Source: Tetragenococcus osmophilus
GTDB taxonomy: Bacteria; Bacillota; Bacilli; Lactobacillales; Enterococcaceae
Direction of reading: 5' to 3'
NCBI RefSeq assembly: GCF_003795125.1
Contig: NZ_CP027783.1
Location: 1,798,001 to 1,862,000 of the forward strand
Length of the DNA: 64,000 nucleotides
Part shown: positions 27,733 to 36,813 of the stretch, piece after piece
Layout: each line of letters opens with the position of its first letter
How positions within the stretch are numbered: position 1 is the first letter of the stretch
The notes under the pieces: model-generated
Database searches by the model: none
What the model was told of the DNA's origin: nothing
Seen by the model: only the letters and a program-made list of their open reading frames with translations
Made by a program: the position numbers and the translations under genes

Positions 27733-29004
27733 ATGAAAATTTCTAGAAAGAAAGTGATTTTAGCTGTGGATACAAAAGTAAACGAGCAATTTTTACCTCT
27801 TTTATTGGGGAGCGACATCAATGTTTATGGTATGGCGCGTTCGTTTCATGAAGCGTATGGTACGATTTCAGAAGCTCATGGTGCGGGTCAGCTTTCTCCT
27901 ACAAAATATAGCAAAATTGTAAATGTGCATACGCATCCTGGTTTTTCTGAACCAGAAGGCTTTATGAAAGTAATGCGTGAATTAATGGAACAGTATAAAG
28001 ACGATCCGCGAAAGATTATCTTAGTACCTTGTGGGGATGGGTATACTGAATTAATTACTCATAATAAAAAAGAGTTAAGCCAACGTTTCATTTGTCCAAC
28101 GGTAGACGCTAAAACCCAAGAAACTTTAGAAGATAAAGCGGCTTTTTATCAAACTTGTGAAAAATATGGATTACCTTATCCAGATACGTTAATTATCACT
28201 AAAGAAATGGTAGAAGATCAGGACTCAATTGAATTGCCTTTTGGTTTTCCAGTTGCTTTAAAACCTTCAGATAGTGTTGAATACTTGAATGTGGAGTTTG
28301 AAGGACGTAAGAAGGCATTTATTTTGTATTCCCAAGAAGAGGTTGATGATATCTTAACGAAGGTTTATCAAGCTGGTTATACTTCAGAGATGATTTGTCA
28401 AAACTTTATTCCCGGGGATGATTCACGTATGCGCGTGTTAAATGCTTATGTGGATCAAAACCATAATGTACGAATGCTTTATTTAGGTCACCCGTTGTTA
28501 GAGGACCCAACACCAGAAGCGGTAGGAAACTATGTTGCCATCATGCCAGATTATAATGAAAAAGTTTTTGATCAAATGAAAAACTTTTTAGAAAAAGTCG
28601 AATATGTCGGCTTTGCTAATTTTGACATAAAATATGATGAAAGAGATGGCGAATATAAATTATTTGAAATTAATTTGCGCCAAGGCAGAAGTAGTTTTTG
28701 TGTTACATTAGGCGGGTATAATTTAGCGAAATATTTAGTTGAGGATTATGTATTAGAAACTCCTTTTACTGAAACAACTTATGCTCAAGGAGATAAATTA
28801 TGGATTGGTGTACCTGAAAAAATTCTTAAGGAATATATTGAAGAGGGTCCAGATAAAAATCGAGCTTTGCAGTATTTAGCAGATAACAAATATGGAAATA
28901 CATTATATTACAAAGCAGATATGAGTCTAAAACGCTATATACTTGTCAAACGGATTTTTTATTTATATCATGATAGGTATAAAAAATATTTTAGAAAGAA
29001 ATAG
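27733..29004 (+). CDS. ATP-grasp ligase, probable D-aspartate ligase for the peptidoglycan bridge
   Basis: 423 residues. An ATP-grasp carboxylate-amine ligase: the N-terminal domain LLLGSDINVYGMARSFHEAYG (~25-45) is followed by ATP-binding motifs (PVALKPSDS ~175; ICQNFIPGDDSRMRV ~225; FEINLRQGRS ~310). In Enterococcus faecium the Asl ligase of this type adds D-Asp to the lysine side chain of the murein precursor; the paired aspartate racemase directly downstream supports that role. No Shine-Dalgarno lies before ATG 27733, and the predicted 5' leader is very short. Confidence 0.85.
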   Translation: MKISRKKVILAVDTKVNEQFLPLLLGSDINVYGMARSFHEAYGTISEAHGAGQLSPTKYSKIVNVHTHPGFSEPEGFMKVMRELMEQYKDDPRKIILVPCGDGYTELITHNKKELSQRFICPTVDAKTQETLEDKAAFYQTCEKYGLPYPDTLIITKEMVEDQDSIELPFGFPVALKPSDSVEYLNVEFEGRKKAFILYSQEEVDDILTKVYQAGYTSEMICQNFIPGDDSRMRVLNAYVDQNHNVRMLYLGHPLLEDPTPEAVGNYVAIMPDYNEKVFDQMKNFLEKVEYVGFANFDIKYDERDGEYKLFEINLRQGRSSFCVTLGGYNLAKYLVEDYVLETPFTETTYAQGDKLWIGVPEKILKEYIEEGPDKNRALQYLADNKYGNTLYYKADMSLKRYILVKRIFYLYHDRYKKYFRKK

Positions 29005-29730
29005 ATGACAATGAAAAAATTTTTTACAATTCTTGGCGGTATGGGGACATTAGCTACTGAAAGTTTTATACATGTATTAAATGAGCGGACCCCCATCCAT
29101 GCTGATCAAGATTATCTTAATTACCTTTTAGTCAATCATGCTACTGTACCTGATCGAACGGATTTTATTTTAGGAAAGTCGGAGGATGACCCTTCGCTTG
29201 CTATAAAAGAAGATATTCAGCAGTATAGCCATTTTCAACCGGATTTTTTTGTGCTTACTTGTAATACTGCACATCATTTCTTTGATGAATTACAAAAAGA
29301 AACGGATATTCCTATCCTACACATGCCACGACTTGCTGTAGAACAAGTGAATAAGAAATTTGCTAATGGCAACGGAAAGACACGTGTTGGTTTATTAGCC
29401 ACGGAAGGAACGATTCAAACAAAAGTTTATGAGGATGAACTAACGAAATTTGATAACTTAGAAGTGGTTCTACCTGATGTTGCTATACAACAAGACGTTA
29501 CAAACTTGATTTATCGCGATGTTAAAGAAAACCATTTTTGTAATGAAGAGTTATTTTATCAAATTTTACGAAAAATGGCGGAAGATTTTTCTTGTGATGT
29601 GATGGTTTTAGGTTGCACTGAATTATCTTTGGTACAAGAATTTACACAAAATACAAAATACCCTGTTGTTGATGCTCAATCAGAATTAGCAGATGAAACA
29701 ATTCGACGAGCTTTGGACAATCGGGCATAA
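29005..29730 (+). CDS. Aspartate/glutamate racemase family protein
   Basis: 241 residues. A cofactor-independent racemase with two catalytic cysteines: TCNTAHHFF (about residue 89) and VLGCTELSL (about residue 205). GGMGTLATESF near the N-terminus is typical of aspartate racemases. It begins at the base after the ligase stop (TAG-ATG). With the ligase it forms a two-gene unit predicted to make D-Asp and attach it to the lysine of peptidoglycan (the A4-alpha Lys-D-Asp bridge). Confidence 0.9.
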   Translation: MTMKKFFTILGGMGTLATESFIHVLNERTPIHADQDYLNYLLVNHATVPDRTDFILGKSEDDPSLAIKEDIQQYSHFQPDFFVLTCNTAHHFFDELQKETDIPILHMPRLAVEQVNKKFANGNGKTRVGLLATEGTIQTKVYEDELTKFDNLEVVLPDVAIQQDVTNLIYRDVKENHFCNEELFYQILRKMAEDFSCDVMVLGCTELSLVQEFTQNTKYPVVDAQSELADETIRRALDNRA

Positions 29731-29768
29731 AAAAAGAGAGCGAAAAAATTTTTTCGCTCTCTTTTTTT
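29731..29768. terminator. Bidirectional terminator
   Basis: A nearly perfect palindrome of about 18-bp arms with A and T runs at the ends. It separates the racemase from the convergent GNAT-editing fusion and reaches its stop codon. Confidence 0.88.
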
Positions 29769-30792
29769 ATGTAGCTATATATCTTGGTGGATGGTTAATT
29801 TGTGTAAGAAAAGCCAAAAAATCGGGAAAACTAAAGATGAGCGTCTTATCGTTTTGGTTTGGATGAAAGCCAATATTTTCCCTTGGGTCAATCTGGCTGT
29901 CAATAATTAACTGGACTTGTTGCTTTGTATCAAACAATAAGCCTAAAGGAGAGACAGCCCCTTGAGTGGAATGTAAAAATTGACTCAATCTTTGATCAGA
30001 AGCAAAAGATAGATGCTTTTCTCCAACCTCATGGGCAATTTCTTTCAGAGGTGCTCGTTTATTTTCTGGTAAAACAACTAAATAAAAAGAATTTTTCCCT
30101 TTTAAAAATAAATTTTTTACTTTAGTAGCGGGAAGCTCAAAGTCAATTTCTTTTACGGTATAAACAGTTTTATGTCGTAGTAAATCATAGGAAATAGCTG
30201 TTTGTTTTAAAAATTGAACAATCTGCTGTTCAGCCTTCTTGCTAACATAGTCTCTTTTTAAAATAGCGTAACAAGCACCGTCGACAATACCGCGGTTATT
30301 TACAAGCCTTTGATAAAAAGTGCCTTCATAAGACATGCCAGCTTTTTGCATGACTTTCCCTGAAGCAGGATTTTTTGTATCATAGAAGCCTTCCACCCTT
30401 TCAAATCCATTTTTTTCAAATAGGTAGGCAATGACTTCCTCCAACGCTTCACTGGTATATCCTTTATTCCACCAATTTTGGCCAATACAGTAGCCAATTT
30501 CTGCAGTCTTACTCGTTTTATCAGCAATACTTGCTGATATCGTTCCAATTAATTGTAGGGTTGATTTTTCTTCAATTCCCCAGAAAAAATAATTAGGATC
30601 AATATAATTTTGTTGATATTCATGTAAGTTGTTTTCAATGTCTTTAACTGTTTGATATGGTTTCCAGGAAAGATACTTTGTCACTTTAGGGTTGTTAGCC
30701 CAATGGTTAAACATTTGTGGCGCATCCTGAACAGTTAACAGGCGAAGGATGAGACGCTTTGTCTGTAACTGTATTGTACCAATATTTTCCAA
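29767..30792 (-). CDS. GNAT acetyltransferase fused to a YbaK/ProX-like tRNA-editing domain
   Basis: 341 residues in two parts. Residues ~1-180 are a RimJ/RimL-type GNAT domain (RLILRLLTVQDAPQMFNHW, then GYCIGQNWWNKGYTSEAL binding acetyl-CoA, then GKVMQKAGMSYEGT). Residues ~185-341 are a prolyl-tRNA editing-type domain (LFLKGKNSFYLVVLP and GAVSPLGLLFD, then ENIGFHPN), the fold that removes mischarged amino acids from tRNA (PrdX/ProX). One uninterrupted frame joins them. The first part may modify a ribosomal protein or an aminoacyl group; the second would clear Ala or Cys from tRNA-Pro. The combined role is not known to me. Confidence 0.85.
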   Translation of the reverse strand: MENIGTIQLQTKRLILRLLTVQDAPQMFNHWANNPKVTKYLSWKPYQTVKDIENNLHEYQQNYIDPNYFFWGIEEKSTLQLIGTISASIADKTSKTAEIGYCIGQNWWNKGYTSEALEEVIAYLFEKNGFERVEGFYDTKNPASGKVMQKAGMSYEGTFYQRLVNNRGIVDGACYAILKRDYVSKKAEQQIVQFLKQTAISYDLLRHKTVYTVKEIDFELPATKVKNLFLKGKNSFYLVVLPENKRAPLKEIAHEVGEKHLSFASDQRLSQFLHSTQGAVSPLGLLFDTKQQVQLIIDSQIDPRENIGFHPNQNDKTLIFSFPDFLAFLTQINHPPRYIAT

Positions 30793-30808
30793 TTTTTCAT
30801 CTCCTCAA

Positions 30809-31408
30809 CTATTCAAAGGTGCTAGTTTCGTCTTGTTGCATTAATTGCCTAAGTTGTTCTTTAGTAGTTCTTTTTTTAGAAAGTACAGGTAAGTTATTGA
30901 GAGAAAAGTAGTCCATTTGACTCGTTTCTAAATTTTCAGTAAAAGAACCATCTAAAATTTCACAAGAAAATACAAGTTTGTAGTATTGAAAAGCTTGTGG
31001 GATATCTTTGCGCAAATTCGTGTCAAAAATGGCTTTTAATTGCCAGACATTAACATCTAAGCCTGTTTCTTCGTAGACCTCTTTTTGAATGTTTTCTTTT
31101 GGAGAAAAGCCCACATCAGCGTAGCCACCTGGTAAGGACCATTCTTGTGTTTTACGATCTTGTACAAGTAGTATTTTATTATTTTGAGTAATCCATGCTC
31201 GAACATCAACTTTAGGCGTCTGATAGCCGCTTTCTTGCGAAAATAAATCGTTGATGACTTCTTGTGGCTCGTTTCCCAGACTTTGAATTAGTTTTAACGC
31301 TAGATCATTTAATTCCTGGTAACGAAATTGATCAAATTTATCATGGCCATAATGTAAACCTGCTTGAGCAATTGATAATAATTCTTTGTAAGTCGCTAGA
31401 TAATCCAT
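30809..31408 (-). CDS. NUDIX hydrolase with an N-terminal accessory domain
   Basis: 199 residues. The first ~60 residues match the helical N-terminal domain of a NUDIX subfamily, and the NUDIX fold follows (VDVRAWITQNNKILLVQDRK at ~65). The NUDIX box is GGYADVGFSPKEN then KEVYEETGLDV. The Glu of GX5E is replaced by Phe, a change I recall as usual in this subfamily, and K replaces R. The KEVYEE metal-binding helix is intact. The substrate may be ADP-ribose or another nucleotide-sugar. It is 16 bp upstream of the GNAT fusion, in the same direction and likely the same transcript. Confidence 0.88.
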   Translation of the reverse strand: MDYLATYKELLSIAQAGLHYGHDKFDQFRYQELNDLALKLIQSLGNEPQEVINDLFSQESGYQTPKVDVRAWITQNNKILLVQDRKTQEWSLPGGYADVGFSPKENIQKEVYEETGLDVNVWQLKAIFDTNLRKDIPQAFQYYKLVFSCEILDGSFTENLETSQMDYFSLNNLPVLSKKRTTKEQLRQLMQQDETSTFE

Positions 31409-31430
31409 TACAAAACTCCTTTTTTATATT

Positions 31431-31540
31431 GTAGGAAAGAGGAAGGAGAGTCCTTACCAGGTTCTCACAGGGAGTCAATTTGAAAAATGCTCCCTATCCC
31501 AATATAGATGGGAAGTGAGTTTACTCTTTACTCCCTATCC
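31431..31540. repeat. Tandem palindrome array D, about 41-bp period
   Basis: Three units with right arms near TCCTTACC, CTCCCTATCC and CTCCCTATCC ending at about 31458, 31499 and 31540, 41 bp apart. Left arms (GTAGGAAAG, CAGGGAGT, GATGGGAAGT) are less regular. The array lies between the divergent NUDIX and DUF488 genes, a place normally used for promoters. Confidence 0.65.
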
Positions 31541-31623
31541 TTTGTTCGAGAACTTTTTTGAATATTTGTTTTTATTTTAGCATCAAGTTATAATGAAAGA
31601 AACAAGAAAGGAAGCCGATTTTT

Positions 31624-31995
31624 ATGGGAAAAATACAAACAAAACGTGCATATGAAGACATCGAATCTTCAGATGGTAAACGAGTTTTGGTAGATCGGAT
31701 GTGGCCAAGAGGAATAAAAAAAGAAAAGCTAGAAATAGCCTTATGGGAAAAAGAAATTGCTCCAACAAATGAACTACGCAAAGAATTTGGCCATGATCCC
31801 GAAAAATTTTCTTGGTTTGAGAAAGAGTATAAAAAAGAATTAGACAACAACGATAAGACGAAAGACTTTGTTAGCCAGATTGCAGAATGGTTAAAAAATA
31901 ATAACGTAACTCTTATCTATGGTGCCAAAGATAAAAAGTACAATCAAGCAGTTGTATTACAAGATTACCTTTCACAAAAGATAGAAGGTAATTAA
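31624..31995 (+). CDS. DUF488 family protein
   Basis: 123 residues, a YeaO-like DUF488 protein of unknown biochemical role. The family motif VDRMWPRGIKKEKL is at about residues 22-35 and FGHDPEKFSWFEKEY at ~55-69, and the C-terminal VTLIYGAKDKKYNQA strand is conserved. A GGAAG site precedes the ATG. It is monocistronic, between array D and the T-box leader. Confidence 0.88.
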   Translation: MGKIQTKRAYEDIESSDGKRVLVDRMWPRGIKKEKLEIALWEKEIAPTNELRKEFGHDPEKFSWFEKEYKKELDNNDKTKDFVSQIAEWLKNNNVTLIYGAKDKKYNQAVVLQDYLSQKIEGN

Positions 31996-32059
31996 GAAAT
32001 ATTAAGCACTAAACAATAAAAATTATTTTATTGACTTGCAAATTTTTTTAATAAGTGGT

Positions 32060-32303
32060 TAAATGAAGCCATAATCGATTGATGAAAAAGACAACCGGAC
32101 TTGTGCGTCTTTTATAAGAGAGGAAAAGCTAGGCTGAAACTTTTCTAAAAGTAACCCAGGGAAGGACCACTTTGGAAACCTTTGATAGAACAAAGGCGGA
32201 CGCCCCGTTACGGCAAATGAGGGATGCGATATTGCATCCAAAATTAGGTGGAACCGCGACTAAATTCGTCCTAGTATCAGTGTGATACTAGGGCTTTTTT
32301 TAT
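32060..32303 (+). promoter_or_regulatory. T-box riboswitch of thrS
   Basis: The T-box consensus AGGTGGAACCGCG is at 32246-32258, followed by a 10-bp intrinsic terminator hairpin (32270-32292) and T run. Upstream stem-loops are present. A possible specifier ACC (threonine) is at 32166-32168 before a CTTTGG segment. Uncharged tRNA-Thr would favour antitermination into thrS. The 5' limit is approximate. Confidence 0.9.
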
Positions 32304-32373
32304 TACAAAATAAACAAGAATTTGTAATAAAACGCCTTTTTTATCAACCAAATAATTAGCAGGAGGAATAAGT

Positions 32374-34311
32374 ATGTTAAGAATCACTTTCCCAGATGGT
32401 TCTATAAAAGAATTAGAATCTGGTATTACACCAAAAGAAATTGCTGAAGGGATTAGCAACAGCTTGGCTAAAAAAGCACTAGCTGGTAAGTTTAATGACC
32501 AATTAATTGATTTGGGTCGTCCTATTACTGAAGATGGCACTATTGAAATTGTTACCCCTGATCATGAAGATGCTTTAGGAATTTTACGTCATTCCGCAGC
32601 TCATTTAATGGCTAATGCCATGAGACGTTTGTATCCTAATATTCATTTTGGGGTAGGGCCAGCGATTGAAACTGGTTTTTATTACGATACAGATAATGGT
32701 GAAAACCCGGTAACTTCAGAAGATTTTCCTGCAATTGAAGCAGAAATGATGAAAATTGTTAAGGAAAATAATCCAATTACTCGTAAAGTGCTGACCAAAG
32801 AAGAAGCGCTTGATCTTTTTGCGGATGACCCTTATAAAGTAGAGCTAATTAATGATATGCCAGAAGATGAACAAATTACAGCTTATGATCAAGGTGATTT
32901 TATTGATTTATGTCGGGGACCTCATGTGCCTTCAACAGGCCGCATTCAAGTCTTTAAACTACTTTCCGTGGCTGGCGCGTATTGGCGTGGAAATTCAGAC
33001 AATCAAATGATGCAACGGGTTTATGGTACAGCTTTCTTTAATAAAAAAGATCTAAAAACGTTTATTAAAGAAAGAGAAGAAGCAAAAGAACGCGATCATC
33101 GAAAATTAGGTAAGGAGCTAGGTTTGTTTACAATATCGCCAGAAGTTGGTTCAGGCTTACCTTTTTGGTTGCCAAAAGGTGCTACCATTCGCCGAATCAT
33201 TGAACGCTACATTGTAGATAAAGAAATAAGTTTAGGTTATCAACATGTGTATACACCAATTATGGCTAACGTTGACTTTTATAAACAATCTGGACACTGG
33301 GATCATTATCATGAAGACATGTTCCCGCCGATGGATATGGGCGATGGTGAAATGCTTGTCTTACGTCCAATGAATTGCCCGCATCATATGATGGTTTATA
33401 AAAATGATATTCATTCTTATCGCGAATTACCGATCCGGATCGCTGAACTTGGCCAAATGCATCGCTATGAAAAATCTGGAGCTTTGTCTGGCTTACAACG
33501 TGTACGTGAAATGACATTAAACGATGGTCACACTTTTGTACGCCCGGATCAAATCAAAGAAGAATTCAAACGAACATTAGAATTAATGACAGCAGTGTAC
33601 GATGATTTCAATATTAACGATTATCGCTTCCGATTGAGTTACCGAGACCCTAATGATAAAGAAAAATACTTTGATGATGACCAAATGTGGGAACATGCCC
33701 AATTTGTTTTAAAAGAAGCATTGGATGAGTTAGGTGTACAATACTATGAAGCTGAAGGCGAAGCTGCTTTTTATGGTCCTAAATTAGACGTACAAGTAAA
33801 AACTGCTTTAGGCATGGAAGAAACATTATCAACGATCCAACTTGATTTCTTGATGCCTGAACGCTTTGATTTAACTTATGTAGGAGAAGATGGGGAAAAC
33901 ACACATCGCCCTGTAGTTATTCACCGCGGTATTGTATCCACTATGGAACGTTTTGTGGCTCATTTAACCGAAGTGTATAAAGGAGCCTTTCCTACTTGGT
34001 TAGCACCTATTCAAGCAACAATTATCCCGGTTTCAGTGGATTTACATGCTGACTATGCTTATGAAATTAAAGGTCGTTTGCAAGAACAAGGGATACGTGT
34101 TGAAGTGGACGAACGAAACGAAAAAATGGGTTATAAGATCCGCGCTTCGCAAACGCAAAAGATTCCTTACCAAATTGTCGTAGGAGATAGCGAGATGGCA
34201 GAATCTACTGTAAATGTGCGTCGTTATGGCAGCAAGGAAACAGAAGTTCAACCAACAAATATCTTTATCGATGCTATTGTTGCGGATGTAAACAATTATA
34301 GTAGAGAATAA
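32374..34311 (+). CDS. thrS: Threonine--tRNA ligase
   Basis: 645 residues, class II synthetase. An N-terminal TGS domain (1-62), the editing domain with [11 protein letters not shown] (HxxxH at ~72-76) and the catalytic core follow; MNCPHHMM (~335-342), [17 protein letters not shown] (~375-390, motif 2) and the C-terminal anticodon-binding domain are seen. It is expressed from the upstream T-box leader and is monocistronic; the next operon has its own promoter. Confidence 0.97.
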   Translation: MLRITFPDGSIKELESGITPKEIAEGISNSLAKKALAGKFNDQLIDLGRPITEDGTIEIVTPDHEDALGILRHSAAHLMANAMRRLYPNIHFGVGPAIETGFYYDTDNGENPVTSEDFPAIEAEMMKIVKENNPITRKVLTKEEALDLFADDPYKVELINDMPEDEQITAYDQGDFIDLCRGPHVPSTGRIQVFKLLSVAGAYWRGNSDNQMMQRVYGTAFFNKKDLKTFIKEREEAKERDHRKLGKELGLFTISPEVGSGLPFWLPKGATIRRIIERYIVDKEISLGYQHVYTPIMANVDFYKQSGHWDHYHEDMFPPMDMGDGEMLVLRPMNCPHHMMVYKNDIHSYRELPIRIAELGQMHRYEKSGALSGLQRVREMTLNDGHTFVRPDQIKEEFKRTLELMTAVYDDFNINDYRFRLSYRDPNDKEKYFDDDQMWEHAQFVLKEALDELGVQYYEAEGEAAFYGPKLDVQVKTALGMEETLSTIQLDFLMPERFDLTYVGEDGENTHRPVVIHRGIVSTMERFVAHLTEVYKGAFPTWLAPIQATIIPVSVDLHADYAYEIKGRLQEQGIRVEVDERNEKMGYKIRASQTQKIPYQIVVGDSEMAESTVNVRRYGSKETEVQPTNIFIDAIVADVNNYSRE

Positions 34312-34390
34312 AATTAGTTGAATCATAATGAGATTAGCGTTTGAATGTAAAGACATATAGCATCCTTTTTACTTAAAAAAAGCTTGAAAC

Positions 34391-34419
34391 TTGAGTTTAA
34401 GCAAATTATGTGCTATATT
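34391..34419 (+). promoter_or_regulatory. Promoter of the rimP-nusA-infB operon
   Basis: TTGAGT (34391-34396) and TATATT (34414-34419) are 17 bp apart, about 100 bp before rimP. Confidence 0.6.
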
Positions 34420-34443
34420 AAGAAAAGTATTGATAGTAGAGGT

Positions 34444-34475
34444 GAGTGAGGGCAGAAAATTCCCTCACTCTTTTT
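34444..34475 (+). terminator. Intrinsic terminator in the leader of the nusA operon
   Basis: A perfect 9-bp stem (34444-34452 with 34462-34470) with TTTTT after it. It lies downstream of the promoter at 34391-34419 and 44 bp before the rimP start, so it probably acts as an attenuator; it could also end thrS transcripts. Confidence 0.8.
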
Positions 34476-34518
34476 ATGGGAAAAAGTTTTTACGATTAGT
34501 CAAAGGAGGGGATAACTG

Positions 34519-34992
34519 TTGAGTGCAGTCGTTGATACTGTAAAAGATATGGTGATGCCCATATTAGAAGAAAACAATTTTGAATTGGTTGATTTAGAAT
34601 TTGTAAAAGAAGGAAAAAATTGGTATCTCCGTGTTTTTATTGATAAAGAAGGCGGCATCGATATTGAAGAGTGCGCTTATGTTAGTGAATATTTAAGCGA
34701 GAAGTTGGATAACGCAGATCCAGACCCAATTCCTCAAGCGTATTTCTTAGAAGTTTCTTCTCCTGGAGCAGAACGGCCTTTAAAAAATGAAGAAGATTAT
34801 CAAAAAGCAGTGGGAGATTATATCCATGTTTCTTTATATGAACCAATCGATAATCAAAAACAATATGATGGTTTTTTACAATCTGTAGATGCTGATCAAC
34901 TTGTTTTAAAAATTCGTATCAAAACTAGAGAAAAAGAAATTACAATTGATCGCAAAAAAATTGCGAAGGCCCATTTAGCTGTTCAAATATAA
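34519..34992 (+). CDS. rimP: Ribosome maturation factor RimP
   Basis: 157 residues. It binds the free 30S subunit during assembly. The N-terminal alpha/beta domain has [25 protein letters not shown] and the conserved [13 protein letters not shown] lies at ~75-87, followed by the SH3-like C-terminus. The start is TTG 34519 behind AAAGGAGGGG. It is the first gene of the operon that also carries nusA, ylxR, ylxQ, infB and rbfA. Confidence 0.96.
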   Translation: MSAVVDTVKDMVMPILEENNFELVDLEFVKEGKNWYLRVFIDKEGGIDIEECAYVSEYLSEKLDNADPDPIPQAYFLEVSSPGAERPLKNEEDYQKAVGDYIHVSLYEPIDNQKQYDGFLQSVDADQLVLKIRIKTREKEITIDRKKIAKAHLAVQI

Positions 34993-35012
34993 ATACGGAG
35001 GAATCAAAGAGA

Positions 35013-36197
35013 ATGAGTAAAGAAATGTTAAATGCCTTAGATACTTTAGAAGCAGAAAAAGGAGTTTCTAAATCGATCGTTATTGAAGCGTTAGAATCAG
35101 CCTTAATTTCAGCTTATAAACGTAACTATGGGCAATCACAAAATGTGGAAGTAGACTTTGATGAAAATGAAGGTGACATCCATGTTTTTGCGGTAAAAGA
35201 AGTCACAGATGAAGTTATGGATTCGCAATTAGAAATCTCGTTAAAAGATGCTACCGAAATTAATACAGCTTATGAGGTGGGCGATGAAATTCGCTTTGAA
35301 GTAACTCCAAAAGATTTTGGAAGAATTGCAGCTCAAACAGCTAAACAAGTAATCTTACAACGAGTTAGAGAAGCTGAACGTTCCATTATCTATGAGGAAT
35401 TTTCTGCTTATGAAAATGAGATTATGCAAGGCGTCGTTGAACGTCAGGATCGTCGTTATATTTATGTAAACTTAGGTAAAATTGAAGCTGTGTTGTCAAA
35501 ACAAGATCAAATGCCTAATGAACATTATCAAGCTCATGATCGTATTAAAGTATATGTCACACGTGTTGAAAATACCTCAAAAGGCCCGCAAGTATTTGTG
35601 AGCCGGACGCACCCAGACTTATTGCGTCGTTTATTTGAACAAGAAGTACCAGAAATTTATGATGGTACAGTTGAAATTGTAAGTGTGGCACGTGAAGCAG
35701 GCGATCGCGCAAAAATAGCAGTACGTGCTGCAGACCCTGATATTGATCCGGTAGGAACTTGCGTAGGTCCTCAAGGGCAACGTGTTCAAGCTTTAGTAAA
35801 TGAACTAAAAGGTGAAAATATGGATATTGTGGAATGGAATGAAGATCCAGCGATCTATATTGCCAATTCCTTAAACCCGTCAGAGGTCAGCGATGTTATT
35901 TTTGAAGTAGAAAACCCTAAAGTTTGTACTGTAGTTGTACCTGATCATCAACTATCATTAGCTATAGGTAAACGTGGACAAAATGCACGTTTAGCAGCGA
36001 AATTAACAGCCTATAAGATTGACATTAAGTCAGAATCAGATATGGAAGACTTTTATGCTCAATTAGACGAAGAAGATACTTCTGAAGAGGAAGAAGTAGA
36101 AGAAAATAACGATGCTTTAACGGACGATACTAAAAACAACCCTTATGAAGAAGAAATTGTTTCTAATGAATCAGATGACTCTGAAACAGAATTATAA
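35013..36197 (+). CDS. nusA: Transcription termination/antitermination factor NusA
   Basis: 394 residues. It binds RNA polymerase and nascent RNA to control pausing and termination. The N-terminal polymerase-binding domain (~1-125) is followed by S1 (~135-200, RQDRRYIYVNLGKIEAVL), then KH1 and KH2 (VGPQGQRVQALVNEL, IGKRGQNARLAAKL). The C-terminus has a short very acidic tail, typical of Firmicutes NusA, which lack the acidic repeats of proteobacteria. A GGAGG-like site precedes the ATG. Confidence 0.97.
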   Translation: MSKEMLNALDTLEAEKGVSKSIVIEALESALISAYKRNYGQSQNVEVDFDENEGDIHVFAVKEVTDEVMDSQLEISLKDATEINTAYEVGDEIRFEVTPKDFGRIAAQTAKQVILQRVREAERSIIYEEFSAYENEIMQGVVERQDRRYIYVNLGKIEAVLSKQDQMPNEHYQAHDRIKVYVTRVENTSKGPQVFVSRTHPDLLRRLFEQEVPEIYDGTVEIVSVAREAGDRAKIAVRAADPDIDPVGTCVGPQGQRVQALVNELKGENMDIVEWNEDPAIYIANSLNPSEVSDVIFEVENPKVCTVVVPDHQLSLAIGKRGQNARLAAKLTAYKIDIKSESDMEDFYAQLDEEDTSEEEEVEENNDALTDDTKNNPYEEEIVSNESDDSETEL

Positions 36198-36209
36198 GGA
36201 GGTTCTTAA

Positions 36210-36506
36210 ATGAAGAAAAGAAAAATTCCTTTACGAAAATCTGTTGTATCTGGAGAAATGATACCTAAAAAACAATTATTACGTATTACGCGCTCAAAAG
36301 AAGGCGAAGTTTCCATTGACCCAACGGGCAAAAAACCAGGACGTGGCGCTTATATCGCTATTGAGCCAGAAGAAGCACAAATGGCTTGGGATAAACGGAT
36401 TTTAGACCGAGTGTTAGAAACAAAATTAAGTGATGAATTTTATCAAGAATTACTTGATTATGTTTCTCATCAAAAAGCTCGTCGTGAGTTGTTTGGCAAT
36501 GAGTAA
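36210..36506 (+). CDS. ylxR: YlxR family RNA-binding protein (RnpM)
   Basis: 98 residues. A small basic protein with the hallmark GRGAYI motif (~51-56) and positive patches. The family binds RNA and in Firmicutes has been tied to RNase P regulation. It sits between nusA and ylxQ as usual and its end overlaps the ylxQ start. Confidence 0.93.
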   Translation: MKKRKIPLRKSVVSGEMIPKKQLLRITRSKEGEVSIDPTGKKPGRGAYIAIEPEEAQMAWDKRILDRVLETKLSDEFYQELLDYVSHQKARRELFGNE

Positions 36507-36801
36507 ACAAAAGGCTTTAAACATGCTAGGATTGGCTATGCGAGCTGGTAAACTTGTCACGGGAGAAGAAATGACGATTCAAAAGATACGTACCCAAAAA
36601 GTGAAATTAGCTTTAGTGGCTGAAGATGCTGGTGAAAATACCCAAAAAAAGGTAAAAGATAAAAGTACTTTTTACCAAGTTCCATTTGTTAACTGTTTTC
36701 GTTCGGAAGAAATAAGCCAAGCAATTGGTAAGAGCCGAATGGTTATCGGTGTATTAGATAACGGGTTTGCAAATAAAATTAAGGAACTAATATCAAGTTA
36801 G
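36499..36801 (+). CDS. ylxQ: YlxQ, L7Ae family RNA-binding protein
   Basis: 100 residues. A ribosomal L7Ae/L30e-type protein that probably binds kink-turn RNA. LGLAMRAGKLVTGEE (~10-24) and VKLALVAEDAGENTQKK are typical. ATG 36499 overlaps the end of ylxR by 8 bp and is the right start; the frame extends upstream into ylxR but without support. Confidence 0.92.
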   Translation: MSKQKALNMLGLAMRAGKLVTGEEMTIQKIRTQKVKLALVAEDAGENTQKKVKDKSTFYQVPFVNCFRSEEISQAIGKSRMVIGVLDNGFANKIKELISS

Positions 36802-36813
36802 GAAGGTGATTGT

